In this document: piece by piece, positions 53,032-61,544 of the stretch
Position numbering within the stretch: the first letter of the stretch is position 1
Layout of the letters: each line of letters begins with the position of its first letter
Origin: DASRDR01 sp963749975
Lineage (GTDB): Bacteria > Methylomirabilota > Methylomirabilia > Rokubacteriales > DASRDR01
Direction of reading: 5' to 3'
Length of the DNA: 64,000 bases
Assembly (NCBI GenBank): GCA_963749975.1
Contig: CAVVOZ010000001.1
Location: forward strand, 124,001 to 188,000
Notes under the pieces: generated by a model
Database searches by the model: none
What the model was told of the DNA's origin: nothing
Seen by the model: the letters and a program-made list of their open reading frames with translations, nothing else
Translations under genes and position numbers: made by a program

Positions 53032-53547
53032 GGCCCAGCGGTCGCGGCCGAGCGGCGGGCGCACGTCGGTGCCCGTGAAGCTGAGGACGAGCACGAGCTC
53101 CACCGAGGAGTTCAGGGCCAGGCCGTGGCACCCGATCGCTGCCCGGGTGGGCTTGCCCCGCTCCCCGTAGAGCTCGACGAGCAGGTCGGTCGCCCCGTTG
53201 ATGACCCGGGGCTGGTCGGCGAAGCCCGGCGCCGAGTTCACGTAGCCGGTCAGGTGGATCGCGGTATCGAATCGGTCCAGGTCACCGAGCGCGTACTTCA
53301 CGGCCGACAGCGCCTGGACCAGCGCCCAGCGCGCCGCCTCGTACCCTTCCTGGATCGTGAGCCCGCCGCCGAGCAGGCCGGGGAGATACGGCTCCTCGTC
53401 GCGGATCGGCACGGTGCCGGACAGGTAGAGGAGCGAGCCCACGGCCCGGTGCGACACGAACCGCGCACCGGATCGGTTCTTGCGGTAGTCGGCCTCCAGG
53501 TCCGGGAGGGGGAGCCCCAGGCTCGCGAGCTTGCCTTCGACGATCAT
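53026..53547 (-). CDS. RidA family protein (YjgF/YER057c/UK114)
   Basis: The 173 residues include LLYLSGTVPIRDEEPYLPG, QEGYEAARWALVQALSAVKY, IHLTGYVNSAPGFADQPRVI and TRAAIGCHGLALNSSVELVL. The last carries the conserved Arg near the binding pocket and ends in the usual family position. RidA hydrolyses reactive enamine/imine intermediates such as 2-aminoacrylate released by PLP dehydratases. A threonine dehydratase-like gene lies 2.2 kb away. The protein is longer than archetypal RidA (about 128 residues), as in the YjgH/LmbE-associated subgroups. GGAGGTCCT precedes the ATG at 53547. Confidence 0.88.
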   Translation of the reverse strand: MIVEGKLASLGLPLPDLEADYRKNRSGARFVSHRAVGSLLYLSGTVPIRDEEPYLPGLLGGGLTIQEGYEAARWALVQALSAVKYALGDLDRFDTAIHLTGYVNSAPGFADQPRVINGATDLLVELYGERGKPTRAAIGCHGLALNSSVELVLVLSFTGTDVRPPLGRDRWAR

Positions 53548-53714
53548 AGGACCTCCGCGGGATGGCGGGTGACGGGACGCCGACGGGATGCCGGCACGGA
53601 TAGCTCCTTCCTCTCTACCGCGGTCGCCGCCCCGCGTCCACCCCGCCGATCGGGGGCCCGACGCCCGGGCAGCCGCGACCGGCCCCATCGGTTGTCCGCG
53701 CCGCGCGTCTCCCC

Positions 53715-53720
53715 TATCCT
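53715..53720 (+). promoter_or_regulatory. Possible -10 box (TATCCT)
   Basis: TATCCT at 53715-53720 ends ten bases before the mini-ORF ATG at 53731. The spacing matches the other short-leader promoters, although the hexamer is weaker. Confidence 0.35.
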
Positions 53721-53730
53721 GTCCTGCGGC

Positions 53731-53763
53731 ATGATGGCGCGATCCGGGCACCGATCCGCGTGA
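53731..53763 (+). CDS. Ten-codon mini-ORF coupled to the JmjC-like gene
   Basis: ATG at 53731 opens MMARSGHRSA, ending at TGA 53761-53763. The stop overlaps the GTG start of the next gene as GTGA. With a -10-like box ten bases upstream it has the layout of a translated leader. It is too short to judge by composition. Confidence 0.3.
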   Translation: MMARSGHRSA

Positions 53764-54827
53764 CTCCCGGCCGGCTCGATTCTCGACGTGCGGTGGTGTC
53801 GCCGCTGGGGAGCTGGTTTCCCGGCGACCGCGCACTGGCAGCGTTTCACCGGCGAGCCCTTGGTCGCGTGCCGGCCGTCCTCGCGCCGCGCGACCGGGCA
53901 TGGCGCGCCATCGCTCCCGACTTTGCCGCGTGCGTCAGGATGGCCGGCAGCGGGCTTCCATTCCAGATCGCCGCGGAGCGCCAGGTCGACCGGTCGGGGG
54001 ACCCGCGGCGTCTCGCGGCCGCCCTGGCGTCCGGGCAGACGGCCTATCTCCCGCAGGTGCACCAGGTGCTGCCGCGCCTGATGCGGCTCATGGTCTGCCT
54101 CCGGAGCGCCTTCTTCAGGCCGGCATCGGACGGCGCCCGGGAGGAGTGCTCGTTCCTGTTCATCGTCGAGGGGGCGGGGCGGGCGGGCATGGGCCTCCAC
54201 CACGACGGGGACGTCGACGCGTTCTGGCTCCAGCTCGAGGGGCGAAGGACGGTGACCATCGGGCCCCGGGTGCCGCCAGGCACCCCCGAAGAGCTCGAGG
54301 ACCGGGCCCCCCGGCGCGGCCGTGAGGCGGGATGGCGCACCTTCGACCTCGAGCCCGGCACGCTGTTCCACCTGCCGGCGCGGACACCGCACGCGGTCGT
54401 GTGCCGGCGCCGCTCGCTGGCCGTCACGCTCACATGGAAGCGAGCCGCGCGGCCGGCCGCGCGCTCCGCGCGCCGCCCGCACCCGCTGGCGGGGCTCCTC
54501 TGGTGGGACGTGGTGTCGGGGTTCGCGGAGCCGATCCCGCCGGCGCGCCCGCGCACGCTCTGGACGCAGGTGCCCGTCCTCGCTCGGCAGGTCGGCCGCG
54601 AGCCCGACCTTCGTGTGTGGACGCCCGACGGCCAAGGACCGCGGCTGCCGGCCAGGGCAGGCCCCTGGGCCGACCGTCTCCCCCTGATGCCGCGCCTCCC
54701 GCGGCCGCTCGCCCTTGCGGCGGGGCTCGAGCCCCTGATCGACGCCGGGATCCTCGCCCCGCACGATCTCCCGCTCCGCATCCGGCCCGACGACCCGGCC
54801 GCACTCGACGGCTGGCGCTTCGCCTGA
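53760..54827 (+). CDS. JmjC/cupin-like iron oxygenase family protein
   Basis: This 355-residue protein has a central jelly-roll-like stretch, GLHHDGDVDAFWLQLEGRRT, holding the likely iron-binding His and Asp. A DLEPGTLFHLPARTPHAV segment supplies the distal His. This arrangement is that of JmjC/cupin_8 2-oxoglutarate oxygenases such as the ribosomal oxygenase RoxA and peptidyl hydroxylases. A C-terminal helical part follows (RPLALAAGLEPLIDAGILA). It probably hydroxylates a protein or small molecule in the cytoplasm. The GTG start at 53760 overlaps a ten-codon ORF. Confidence 0.72.
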   Translation: MTPGRLDSRRAVVSPLGSWFPGDRALAAFHRRALGRVPAVLAPRDRAWRAIAPDFAACVRMAGSGLPFQIAAERQVDRSGDPRRLAAALASGQTAYLPQVHQVLPRLMRLMVCLRSAFFRPASDGAREECSFLFIVEGAGRAGMGLHHDGDVDAFWLQLEGRRTVTIGPRVPPGTPEELEDRAPRRGREAGWRTFDLEPGTLFHLPARTPHAVVCRRRSLAVTLTWKRAARPAARSARRPHPLAGLLWWDVVSGFAEPIPPARPRTLWTQVPVLARQVGREPDLRVWTPDGQGPRLPARAGPWADRLPLMPRLPRPLALAAGLEPLIDAGILAPHDLPLRIRPDDPAALDGWRFA

Positions 54828-54883
54828 GGGCGAGTCCGCATCGCCGCGAGCCTCGAGCGTGGCGGGCTCGCCTCGGGCGCCCG

Positions 54884-54892
54884 TGCTAGAGT
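54884..54892 (+). promoter_or_regulatory. Extended -10 element (TGC-TAGAGT)
   Basis: TAGAGT (54887-54892) preceded by TGC lies 32 bases before the ATG at 54925. A GGAGG lies in between, giving a normal leadered start for the DUF1989 operon. Confidence 0.45.
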
Positions 54893-54924
54893 GACGCCCG
54901 CACACTCTGACCCGGAGGCCGACG

Positions 54925-55782
54925 ATGTCGCGACCCTGGACCTATCTCCCCTCGACCCCGAGCGGCCCCCTCGTGGTGGACCGCGCCTTCTACGACCGCC
55001 TCGCCCGCGAGACCACCACGCGGACCCTCGTCGACCGCTTCGTGGTACCGATCCGGTCGGGACGCGCGTGGCCCGTCCGCGCCGGCCAGCTGTGCCGGAT
55101 CGTCACCGTCGAGGGTCCCCAGGTGGCGGACTTCAACGCCTGGCACCTCCACAACCCGCGCGAGCGCTTCTGGGCATCGCGGACGAAGCAGCTTCACCGG
55201 GCTCACGTCACGACCCACGACCGCCTCTGGTCGACGCTCCCCTATCTGCGTCCGATGGCGACGATCACGAACGACACGCTCCAGTACGGGATCGATGCCG
55301 ACGGCGGGCGCTGCCACGACCTCCTCGGAACGCGCTGCGATCCCTACGTCACCAAGCTCCTGACGGGACAGGAGTTCGACTTCTGCTGCCACTCGAACCT
55401 GGTCCGGGCGATCGCGCCGTGGCGGCTCACCGAGCTGGACGTCCACGACGTGCTCAACATCTTCCAGGTGACCGGGCTTCAGGACGACCGCTACTTCATG
55501 AAGGCCAGTCCGGCGAAGAAGGGCGACTTCTTCGAGATCTTCGCCGAGATCGATCTCCTCTGCGCGATCTCGACCTGCCCCGGCGGCGACCTCTCCATCC
55601 CGCTGTGGGGCCCGGGGGCCCGCGACCCGATCGAGGTCTGCCGGCCGCTCGGCGTCGAGATCTGGCAGCCGGAGGCCGGGCTCCTCGCGGGCTGGCGGTC
55701 GCCCGAGCCGGCCGACTACCGGGGCAACCACGGGATGCCGCTGCCGGCGGCCTCGGTCTCCCCAGTCCCCACAGTCAGATGA
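54925..55782 (+). CDS. DUF1989 (urea carboxylase-associated family) protein
   Basis: The 285 residues include VPIRSGRAWPVRAGQLCRIV, GPQVADFNAWHLHNPRERFW, DGGRCHDLLGTRCDPY and FCCHSNLVRAIAPWRL. NIFQVTGLQDDRYFMKASPA then follows, and CPGGDLSIPLWGP is near the end. These are the pattern of DUF1989 (PF09347), proteins encoded beside urea carboxylase or amino-acid catabolic genes. Several His, Asp and Cys residues suggest a metal site. The reaction is unknown. GGAGG precedes the ATG at 54925. The next gene's ATG overlaps its stop (ATGA), so it is co-expressed with a PLP dehydratase. Confidence 0.88.
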   Translation: MSRPWTYLPSTPSGPLVVDRAFYDRLARETTTRTLVDRFVVPIRSGRAWPVRAGQLCRIVTVEGPQVADFNAWHLHNPRERFWASRTKQLHRAHVTTHDRLWSTLPYLRPMATITNDTLQYGIDADGGRCHDLLGTRCDPYVTKLLTGQEFDFCCHSNLVRAIAPWRLTELDVHDVLNIFQVTGLQDDRYFMKASPAKKGDFFEIFAEIDLLCAISTCPGGDLSIPLWGPGARDPIEVCRPLGVEIWQPEAGLLAGWRSPEPADYRGNHGMPLPAASVSPVPTVR

Positions 55783-56768
55783 AGACGGACGTGTCCGCGC
55801 CGACGCTCCCCGAGATCCGCGCCGCCCGGGAGCGCCTCGGCGACCTGGTCGTCGAGACGCCCGTGTGGTGGTGGCGCAGCCGCGAGATCACCGACCACCT
55901 GGACGCGAGCACCCGGGTCATCCTCAAGCTCGAGCTCTTCCAGCACACGGGGACGTTCAAGCCGCGGGGCGCGCTGACCGTCATGCTGGCGCTCGACCGC
56001 GCCACGCTCGCCCGCGGGGTCACCGCGGTGAGCGCGGGCAACCACGCCATCGCCGTCGGCTACGCGGCCCGGGTCCTCGGCACGACCGCGAAGGTCGTGA
56101 TGCCGCGGACCGCCAACCCCGCCCGCGTGGCCGCCTGCCGGTGGTGGGGCGCCGAGGTCGACCTGGTCGAGGACGTGCACCGGGCGTTCGAGCGCGTGCG
56201 CGAGATCGAGGCCACGGAGGGCCGCACCTTCGTCCACCCCTTCGAAGGCCCGCTCACGGCCCTCGGCACCGCCACGCTCGGGCTCGAGCTCTGCGGGCAG
56301 GCGCCGGACCTCGACGCGGTGATCGTCCCGATCGGCGGGGGCGGACTCTGCGCCGGCGTCGCGACCGCCGTCAAGCTGGCCCTGCCCCGCTGCCAGGTCT
56401 TCGGGGTCGAGCCGGAGGGCGCGGACTCCATGCGGCGAAGCCTGGCGGCGGGGAAGCCGGAGTCGATCGAGGCGGTGCGGACGATCGCCGACAGTCTCGG
56501 CGCGCCGCACGCCGCGCCCTACAGCTTCGAGCTGTGCCGCCGCGCCCTCGACGATCTCGTGATCGTGAGCGACGACGAGCTCAAGCGCGCCATGGGCCTC
56601 CTGTTCCAGGGCGTCAAGCTCGCCGTCGAGCCGGCGGGCGCGGCGGCCACGGCGGCGCTCCTCGGCCCCCTGCGGGAGCGGCTCCGCGGCCGCCGCGTCG
56701 GCATCATCGTCTGCGGGACCAACATCGACGCGGCGACCTTCGCGCGGCTCGTGACAGCGGAGCCGTAG
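55779..56768 (+). CDS. Threonine dehydratase/serine racemase-type PLP enzyme
   Basis: This 329-residue fold type II PLP enzyme has the Schiff-base lysine in HTGTFKPRGAL. The substrate loop is SAGNHAIAVGYAARVLG and the phosphate-binding glycine loop is VPIGGGGLCAGV. There is no C-terminal ACT regulatory domain, so it resembles catabolic threonine dehydratase, serine racemase or hydroxyaspartate dehydratase rather than biosynthetic IlvA. The product enamine would be a RidA substrate. It is coupled to the DUF1989 gene by ATGA overlap, which suggests a shared amino-acid or ureido-compound pathway. Confidence 0.9.
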   Translation: MKTDVSAPTLPEIRAARERLGDLVVETPVWWWRSREITDHLDASTRVILKLELFQHTGTFKPRGALTVMLALDRATLARGVTAVSAGNHAIAVGYAARVLGTTAKVVMPRTANPARVAACRWWGAEVDLVEDVHRAFERVREIEATEGRTFVHPFEGPLTALGTATLGLELCGQAPDLDAVIVPIGGGGLCAGVATAVKLALPRCQVFGVEPEGADSMRRSLAAGKPESIEAVRTIADSLGAPHAAPYSFELCRRALDDLVIVSDDELKRAMGLLFQGVKLAVEPAGAAATAALLGPLRERLRGRRVGIIVCGTNIDAATFARLVTAEP

Positions 56769-56863
56769 GGGCCGGATCCACGCGTTCCGCAGACCCCCCG
56801 TCCGGCGGGGCGGCGGGCCCGGGCGACCGCCTCCGTGGTCCGGTCGCCGTCCTGCTCACGGCC

Positions 56864-58006
56864 GTGGTCGCGATCGGCTCGCTGTCGATCGACATGGCGC
56901 TGCCGTCCCTTCCCGCCACCGCCGAGACGCTCGGGGCAGCGCCCGCGACGGTGCAGCTGACGGTGACGCTGTTCCTCGCGGGGTTCGCCATGGCCCAGCT
57001 CATCCACGGCCCGCTCTCCGACCGCATCGGCCGGCGCCGCGTGCTCCTGGGCGGGCTCGTCGTCTACGTGGTCGGCGGCCTCGCCTGCTGGGCGGCGCCG
57101 TCGGCCCGGCTCCTCGTCGCCGGCCGTCTCCTCCAGGCGCTCGGCGCGGGGAGCGGCCCGGTGGTCGGTCGCGCGGTGGTCCGCGACCTCTACGAGCCCG
57201 CGCAGGCCGCCCGCGTCCTCGGCTACATGGGCACGGCCATGGCGCTCACGCCGATCCTCGCCCCGATCGTCGGCGGCGTGATCCACGTGACGTTCGGCTG
57301 GCGCGCCGTGTACCTCGCGCTCGCCGTGTGCGGCGCCGCGTTCCTCGGCCTCGCGCTCCTGCTCGTGCCGGAGACCAACCGCCGGCGCGACCCCGACGCG
57401 CTCCGGCCCGGACATCTCGCGACGAACGCCGCGGACCTCCTCGGCGACCGGTCGTTCCTCGGCTACGTGCTGGTCGTGGCGCTCATGTTCGGCGGGCAGT
57501 TCGCCTTCATCTCGGGCTCGTCGTTCGTCCTGATCGAGGTCCTGCGGGTGCCGCCCGAGGTCTACGGGCTCTGCTTCGGCCTGGTCGCGTTCGGCCTGAT
57601 GACCGGAAGCTTCCTCGCGGCCCGCCTCACCCCCCGGGCGGGGATCGACCGCCTGATCGCCGCGGGCACCAGCCTCGGCGCGGTCGCGGGGGGCCTCATG
57701 GCGGCACTGGCCTGGGGCGGCGTCCGGACGGTGCCCGCGGTGATCGGGCCCATGTACGCCTTCGCGATCGGGGTCGGGATCGTGCTGCCGACCGCCGTCG
57801 CCGGCGCCATCGGGCCCTTCCCCCGCACCGCCGGTCTGGCGTCGGCCGTCCTCGGGTTTCTCCAGCTGACGGCCGCCGCGGCCTATGGCATCGCGGTGGG
57901 CCGTCTCTACGACGGCACGCCGGTCCCGATGGCGGTCGCGATCGCGGCCGCGGGGCTCGCCGCCCTCGTGGCCCATCGCCTGGTTCGCGTCCGGCGCCGC
58001 GCGTAG
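56864..58006 (+). CDS. MFS drug-resistance transporter, Bcr/CflA family (start uncertain)
   Basis: This 12-helix major facilitator resembles Bcr/CflA exporters: GSLSIDMALPSLPATAETLG after the first helix, motif A GPLSDRIGRRRVLLGG, and RAVVRDLYEPAQAARVLGYM. GTG at 56864 is the first conventional start in frame after the previous gene, but it cuts the first helix. Coding similarity begins earlier (GPVAVLLTAVVAIG from about 56840), where no ATG, GTG or TTG is found. Either a rare start codon is used or a base error hides the true one. Likely exports a small hydrophobic compound or metabolite by proton antiport. Confidence 0.82.
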   Translation: MVAIGSLSIDMALPSLPATAETLGAAPATVQLTVTLFLAGFAMAQLIHGPLSDRIGRRRVLLGGLVVYVVGGLACWAAPSARLLVAGRLLQALGAGSGPVVGRAVVRDLYEPAQAARVLGYMGTAMALTPILAPIVGGVIHVTFGWRAVYLALAVCGAAFLGLALLLVPETNRRRDPDALRPGHLATNAADLLGDRSFLGYVLVVALMFGGQFAFISGSSFVLIEVLRVPPEVYGLCFGLVAFGLMTGSFLAARLTPRAGIDRLIAAGTSLGAVAGGLMAALAWGGVRTVPAVIGPMYAFAIGVGIVLPTAVAGAIGPFPRTAGLASAVLGFLQLTAAAAYGIAVGRLYDGTPVPMAVAIAAAGLAALVAHRLVRVRRRA

Positions 58007-58032
58007 CCGCGCGCGCCGCTCCGGAGCCGCCA

Positions 58033-58062
58033 TTGACGGTCTTCGCTCGCCGGTGCTAGCGT
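58033..58062 (+). promoter_or_regulatory. Sigma-70-like promoter (TTGACG-18-TAGCGT) for the importer operon
   Basis: TTGACG (58033-58038) and TAGCGT (58057-58062, with TGC just before it) are 18 bases apart. They lie 22 bases before the ATG at 58085. This is the most complete promoter in the catabolic half of the window. Confidence 0.55.
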
Positions 58063-58084
58063 CACCCTCGCTGCACCGCGAGAG

Positions 58085-59047
58085 ATGAGTCGAGGTCTCG
58101 GGCGCTACGTCGCGAAGCGGCTCGGGTTCGCCGGGCTGATGCTGGCCGGCGTCTCCGTCGTCCTCTTCACGCTGATGCGCCTGGCGCCGGGCGGGCCGGA
58201 GGCGGTGCTGATCGGCGGCGAGTTCTCGCAGGAGGTCGCGGCCCAGGTGCGCCAGCGGCTCGGCCTGGACCGCCCGCTCCCGGCCCAGTACGGGAGCTGG
58301 GTGCTGGCCGCCGTGCGCGGCGATCTCGGGCGCTCGTTCAAGACCGGCGATCCCGTCCTCACCCTGATCCTCGACCGGCTCGGCGCGACGCTCCAGCTGA
58401 CGGGCGGCGCCCTCGCGCTCGCGCTGGTCGTCGCCGTGCCCCTCGGGGTCCTCGCCGCGGTCCGGCGGGACACCATCTGGGACACGCTCGCCTCCGCGGT
58501 GTCGCTCTTCGGCGTCTCGTTCCCGAGCTTCTGGCTGGGAATCATGCTGATCCTGCTCTTCTCGGAGGCGCTCCACCTCCTGCCGCCCTCCGGACTGAGC
58601 GAGTACGGCCACGAAGGCGATCTGGGCGCCCGGCTCCGCCACGCCGCCCTCCCGACGCTGACGCTCGGGCTGATCCAGATGGCGTCGTTCATGCGGTTCA
58701 CCCGGTCGAGCCTGCTCGAGGCGCTCCGTCAGGACTACGTGCGGACGGCGCAGGCGAAGGGCGTCCCCACCCGCCAGGTCGTCTGGCGGCATGCCTTCCG
58801 CAACGCGCTCATCCCGGTGGTCACCGTCGTCGGCCTCTCCCTCCCCGCCCTCGTCGGGGGCGCGGTCCTGACGGAGACCGTGTTCGCCTGGCCGGGAATC
58901 GGGCGCCTGGCCGTCGGCGCGGTCTTCGAGCGGGACTACCCGGTGATCATGGGCGTGAACCTCCTGGTGGCGACGGTCGTCATCACCGCGAATCTCCTCA
59001 CCGACCTCGCCTACTGCGTCATCGATCCCCGGATCTCCTACTCGTGA
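58085..59047 (+). CDS. ABC transporter permease, DppB/OppB family
   Basis: This 320-residue permease has the N-terminal pattern YVAKRLGFAGLMLAGVSVVL and FTLMRLAPGGPEAVL. The EAA coupling loop is DYVRTAQAKGVPTRQVVWRH, followed by FRNALIPVVTVVGLSLPALV and TETVFAWPGIGRL. It forms one half of the channel for a peptide, nickel or other family-5-type solute. The next permease begins inside its last codons (ATG-type overlap of four bases). A promoter lies directly upstream. Confidence 0.93.
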   Translation: MSRGLGRYVAKRLGFAGLMLAGVSVVLFTLMRLAPGGPEAVLIGGEFSQEVAAQVRQRLGLDRPLPAQYGSWVLAAVRGDLGRSFKTGDPVLTLILDRLGATLQLTGGALALALVVAVPLGVLAAVRRDTIWDTLASAVSLFGVSFPSFWLGIMLILLFSEALHLLPPSGLSEYGHEGDLGARLRHAALPTLTLGLIQMASFMRFTRSSLLEALRQDYVRTAQAKGVPTRQVVWRHAFRNALIPVVTVVGLSLPALVGGAVLTETVFAWPGIGRLAVGAVFERDYPVIMGVNLLVATVVITANLLTDLAYCVIDPRISYS

Positions 59048-59880
59048 GCGGGCTCGCGCGCTTGGCCCGGAACCGGCGCGGCCTCCTCGGCGGGGTCGTG
59101 GTCGCGGCGATGCTGGCCGCCGGCCTCCTGGCCCCGGCCGTCTCGCCCTACAGCTACTCCACCCAGTCGCTCCTCCAGCGCCTGAAGCCCCCGACGCCCT
59201 CGCACTGGCTCGGCACCGACGGGTTCGGACGAGACATCCTGACGCGGGTGATCTGGGGCGCCCGCGTCTCGCTCGAGATCGGCTTCCTCGCAACGGGGCT
59301 CGCCGTCCTGGCCGGCACCGCGGTGGGCGGCGCGGCCGGCTACTTCGGCGGGGCGGTCGATACGGCGATCATGCGGGTGGCCGACGTGTTCATGTCGGTC
59401 CCGGCGCTCTTCCTCATCCTCGTCGTGGTGGCGCTCTTCGGCGCGAGCCTCCTCAACACCGCCCTGGTGGTCGGCCTGGTGACCTGGCCGCCCGTCGCCC
59501 GCATCGTCCGGGGCGAGTGCCTCACGCTTCGCGCCCGGGATTTCGTCGAGGCCGCACGGGCGCTGGGAGCGAGCCACGGCCGGATCCTCGCGCGGCACGT
59601 GCTCGTGAACGCCATCCCCGCCATCATCGTCCAGGGGACGCTTCTCCTCGGTCAGACGATCCTCATCGAGTCCGGCCTCTCCTACCTCGGCCTCGGGGTC
59701 CAGCCGCCGACCCCGAGCTGGGGCAACATGGTCGTGGAGGGCCGACAGTTCCTCGCCTCGGCCTGGTGGGTCTCCACCTTCCCGGGCCTCGCGATCTTCG
59801 CCACCGTCCTCGGCTTCAACCTCTTCGGCGACGGGTTGCGCGACGCGCTCGACCCGGCGCTCCGCTCGGGCTCCCGCTAA
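59044..59880 (+). CDS. ABC transporter permease, DppC/OppC family
   Basis: This 278-residue second permease starts GTG at 59044. The N-terminal NRRGLLGGVVVAAMLAAGLL and HWLGTDGFGRDILTRVIWG are typical of DppC. The EAA loop is FVEAARALGASHGRILARHV, and LGVQPPTPSWGNMVVEGRQF follows near the C-terminus. It pairs with the DppB-like subunit. No ATPase gene of the DppD/DppF type is found in the window, so ATPases must be encoded elsewhere. Confidence 0.93.
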   Translation: MSGLARLARNRRGLLGGVVVAAMLAAGLLAPAVSPYSYSTQSLLQRLKPPTPSHWLGTDGFGRDILTRVIWGARVSLEIGFLATGLAVLAGTAVGGAAGYFGGAVDTAIMRVADVFMSVPALFLILVVVALFGASLLNTALVVGLVTWPPVARIVRGECLTLRARDFVEAARALGASHGRILARHVLVNAIPAIIVQGTLLLGQTILIESGLSYLGLGVQPPTPSWGNMVVEGRQFLASAWWVSTFPGLAIFATVLGFNLFGDGLRDALDPALRSGSR

Positions 59881-59892
59881 GGAGGAGATTCC

Positions 59893-61539
59893 ATGGGTCA
59901 CCGGATCGCGGTTTCGCTGCTCCTGTCCCTCGCGCTGATCTTGGCGCTGGGGGCGCCCGGCGCTCCGCCGGACGCCGCCGCCGCCGGGAAGGACTTCGTG
60001 ATCGGCTACCTGGGCGACGCGACCAGTCTCAACCCCGTGATCGCGACGGACGGGCAGTCCTACATCGCGGAGTGGCCGATCTTCGACAGCCTGGTCGAGC
60101 TCGACGAGAAGCTCGGCGTGAAGCCCCTCCTCGCGGAGTCGTGGGAGGTCTCGCGGGACGGGCTCACGTACACGTTCAAGCTCAAGAAGGGCGTCAAGTG
60201 GCACGACGGCAAGCCCTTCACCGCCCGTGACGTGGCGTTCACCTTCTATTCCGTGCTCGACCCCAAGGTCACCACGCCCCATCGCGGCTACTTCGACGCG
60301 CTGGTCGGCTTCCCCGAGCTCACGAACAAGGACAACCCGAAGAAGCCCGAGGAGCTGGCGCAGAAGCCGATCGAGGTCATCGACGACCACACCATCCGCT
60401 TCCGGCTGCGCTACCCGTACGGCGCCTTCCTCGCCGTCCTGGTCAACCCGCGCGCGGGTATCATCCCCGAGCACCTCCTGAAGGGGGTCGACCTCAACAC
60501 GGCCGAGTACAACCGGAAGCCGATCGGCACCGGCCCGTTCAAGTTCGTCGAGTGGAAGCGCGGCGAGCGGATCGTCCTCGAGGCGAATCCCGACTACCAC
60601 GCCGGCCGCCCCGCCCTGGACCGGCTGATCTACCGCGTGATCCCGGACAACGTCGTGCTCCTCCAGGAGCTCCGGGCCGGCGGCGTCGACTTCATCGAGC
60701 GGCCCCCGCTGACCGAGGTGGGACGCCTCAAGCAGACGGCGGGGCTCAAGGTGCTCACCGCCGACAACACCTCGTACACGTACTTCGGGTTCCGCCAGGA
60801 CCTCGCGCCGTTCGACGACGTCCGCGTCCGGCGCGCCTTCTATCACGCGATCGACATCCCCGCGATCGTCCGCGAGGTGCTCCAGGGCTACGGGACGATC
60901 TCGAACGGGCAGTTCCCGCCTGGCACCTGGGCGTTCGACCCGTCGGTCAAGCCCTACGCGTACGATCCGAACCGCGCCAAGGCGCTTCTCGCCGAGGCCG
61001 GCTGGAAGCCGGGGGCGGACGGGATCCTGACGAAGGACGGCAAGCGCCTGTCCTTCTCGCTCCGGCACGATCAGGCGGACCAGACCGTCAAGGACACGGC
61101 GATCATCATCCAGGAGTTCCTGAAGAAGGTCGGCGTCGAGGCGACCATCGAGCCGCTCGACTGGCCGACGTTCGTCAAGAAGCTCTTCGCCTCGGAGTTC
61201 GAGGGGATCGTCGTGGGCTGGACGAACTTCCACGACCCCGACCCCTTCGCCTATTCGATCTGGCACTCGGGCCAGTGGAAGGCCCGCAACTTCGCCCACT
61301 ACAAGGACCCGCGAGCCGACGCGGCGCTCGAGGCCGCGCGCCGGGCCGGCGACCAGGCGGAGCGGAAGCGGCACTACGCCGAGTTCTCGAAGATCCTCAT
61401 GGAGGACGCGCCGTACGTCTTCCTCTACTTCCCCCAGCAGGTCTACGTCACCCGCCAGAGCTACGACGGGTTCGTCCCCATCCCGGCCTACGGCGGGATC
61501 TACCAGTCGATGAAGGCCGTGCAGCTGACGGGGCGGTAG
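59893..61539 (+). CDS. ABC transporter substrate-binding protein, family 5
   Basis: This 548-residue protein has a signal peptide (ISP-type: VSLLLSLALILALGAPGAPP, cleavage near DAAAA). The family 5 binding-protein body follows, with IGYLGDATSLNPVIATDGQS, LAESWEVSRDGLTYTFKLKK, WHDGKPFTARDVAFTFYSVL, GTGPFKFVEWKRGERIVLEA and RRAFYHAIDIPAIVREVLQG. It acts in the periplasm, delivering a peptide or similar solute to the two permeases. AAGGAGGAG precedes the ATG at 59893. It is placed after the permeases, whereas most dpp operons begin with the binding protein. Confidence 0.93.
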   Translation: MGHRIAVSLLLSLALILALGAPGAPPDAAAAGKDFVIGYLGDATSLNPVIATDGQSYIAEWPIFDSLVELDEKLGVKPLLAESWEVSRDGLTYTFKLKKGVKWHDGKPFTARDVAFTFYSVLDPKVTTPHRGYFDALVGFPELTNKDNPKKPEELAQKPIEVIDDHTIRFRLRYPYGAFLAVLVNPRAGIIPEHLLKGVDLNTAEYNRKPIGTGPFKFVEWKRGERIVLEANPDYHAGRPALDRLIYRVIPDNVVLLQELRAGGVDFIERPPLTEVGRLKQTAGLKVLTADNTSYTYFGFRQDLAPFDDVRVRRAFYHAIDIPAIVREVLQGYGTISNGQFPPGTWAFDPSVKPYAYDPNRAKALLAEAGWKPGADGILTKDGKRLSFSLRHDQADQTVKDTAIIIQEFLKKVGVEATIEPLDWPTFVKKLFASEFEGIVVGWTNFHDPDPFAYSIWHSGQWKARNFAHYKDPRADAALEAARRAGDQAERKRHYAEFSKILMEDAPYVFLYFPQQVYVTRQSYDGFVPIPAYGGIYQSMKAVQLTGR

Positions 61540-61544
61540 GAGGG

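Noticed and set aside
53026..53901. Longer minus-strand frame extending the RidA gene upstream to 53901
   Set aside because: The extension is antisense to the promoter and start of the JmjC-like gene and has shadow composition. GGAGG before the ATG at 53547 marks the real start.
56519..59293. Minus-strand open frame of about 920 codons opposite the MFS and permease genes
   Set aside because: It is antisense to clear transporters with motif-level support, and no domain is visible in the antisense translation.
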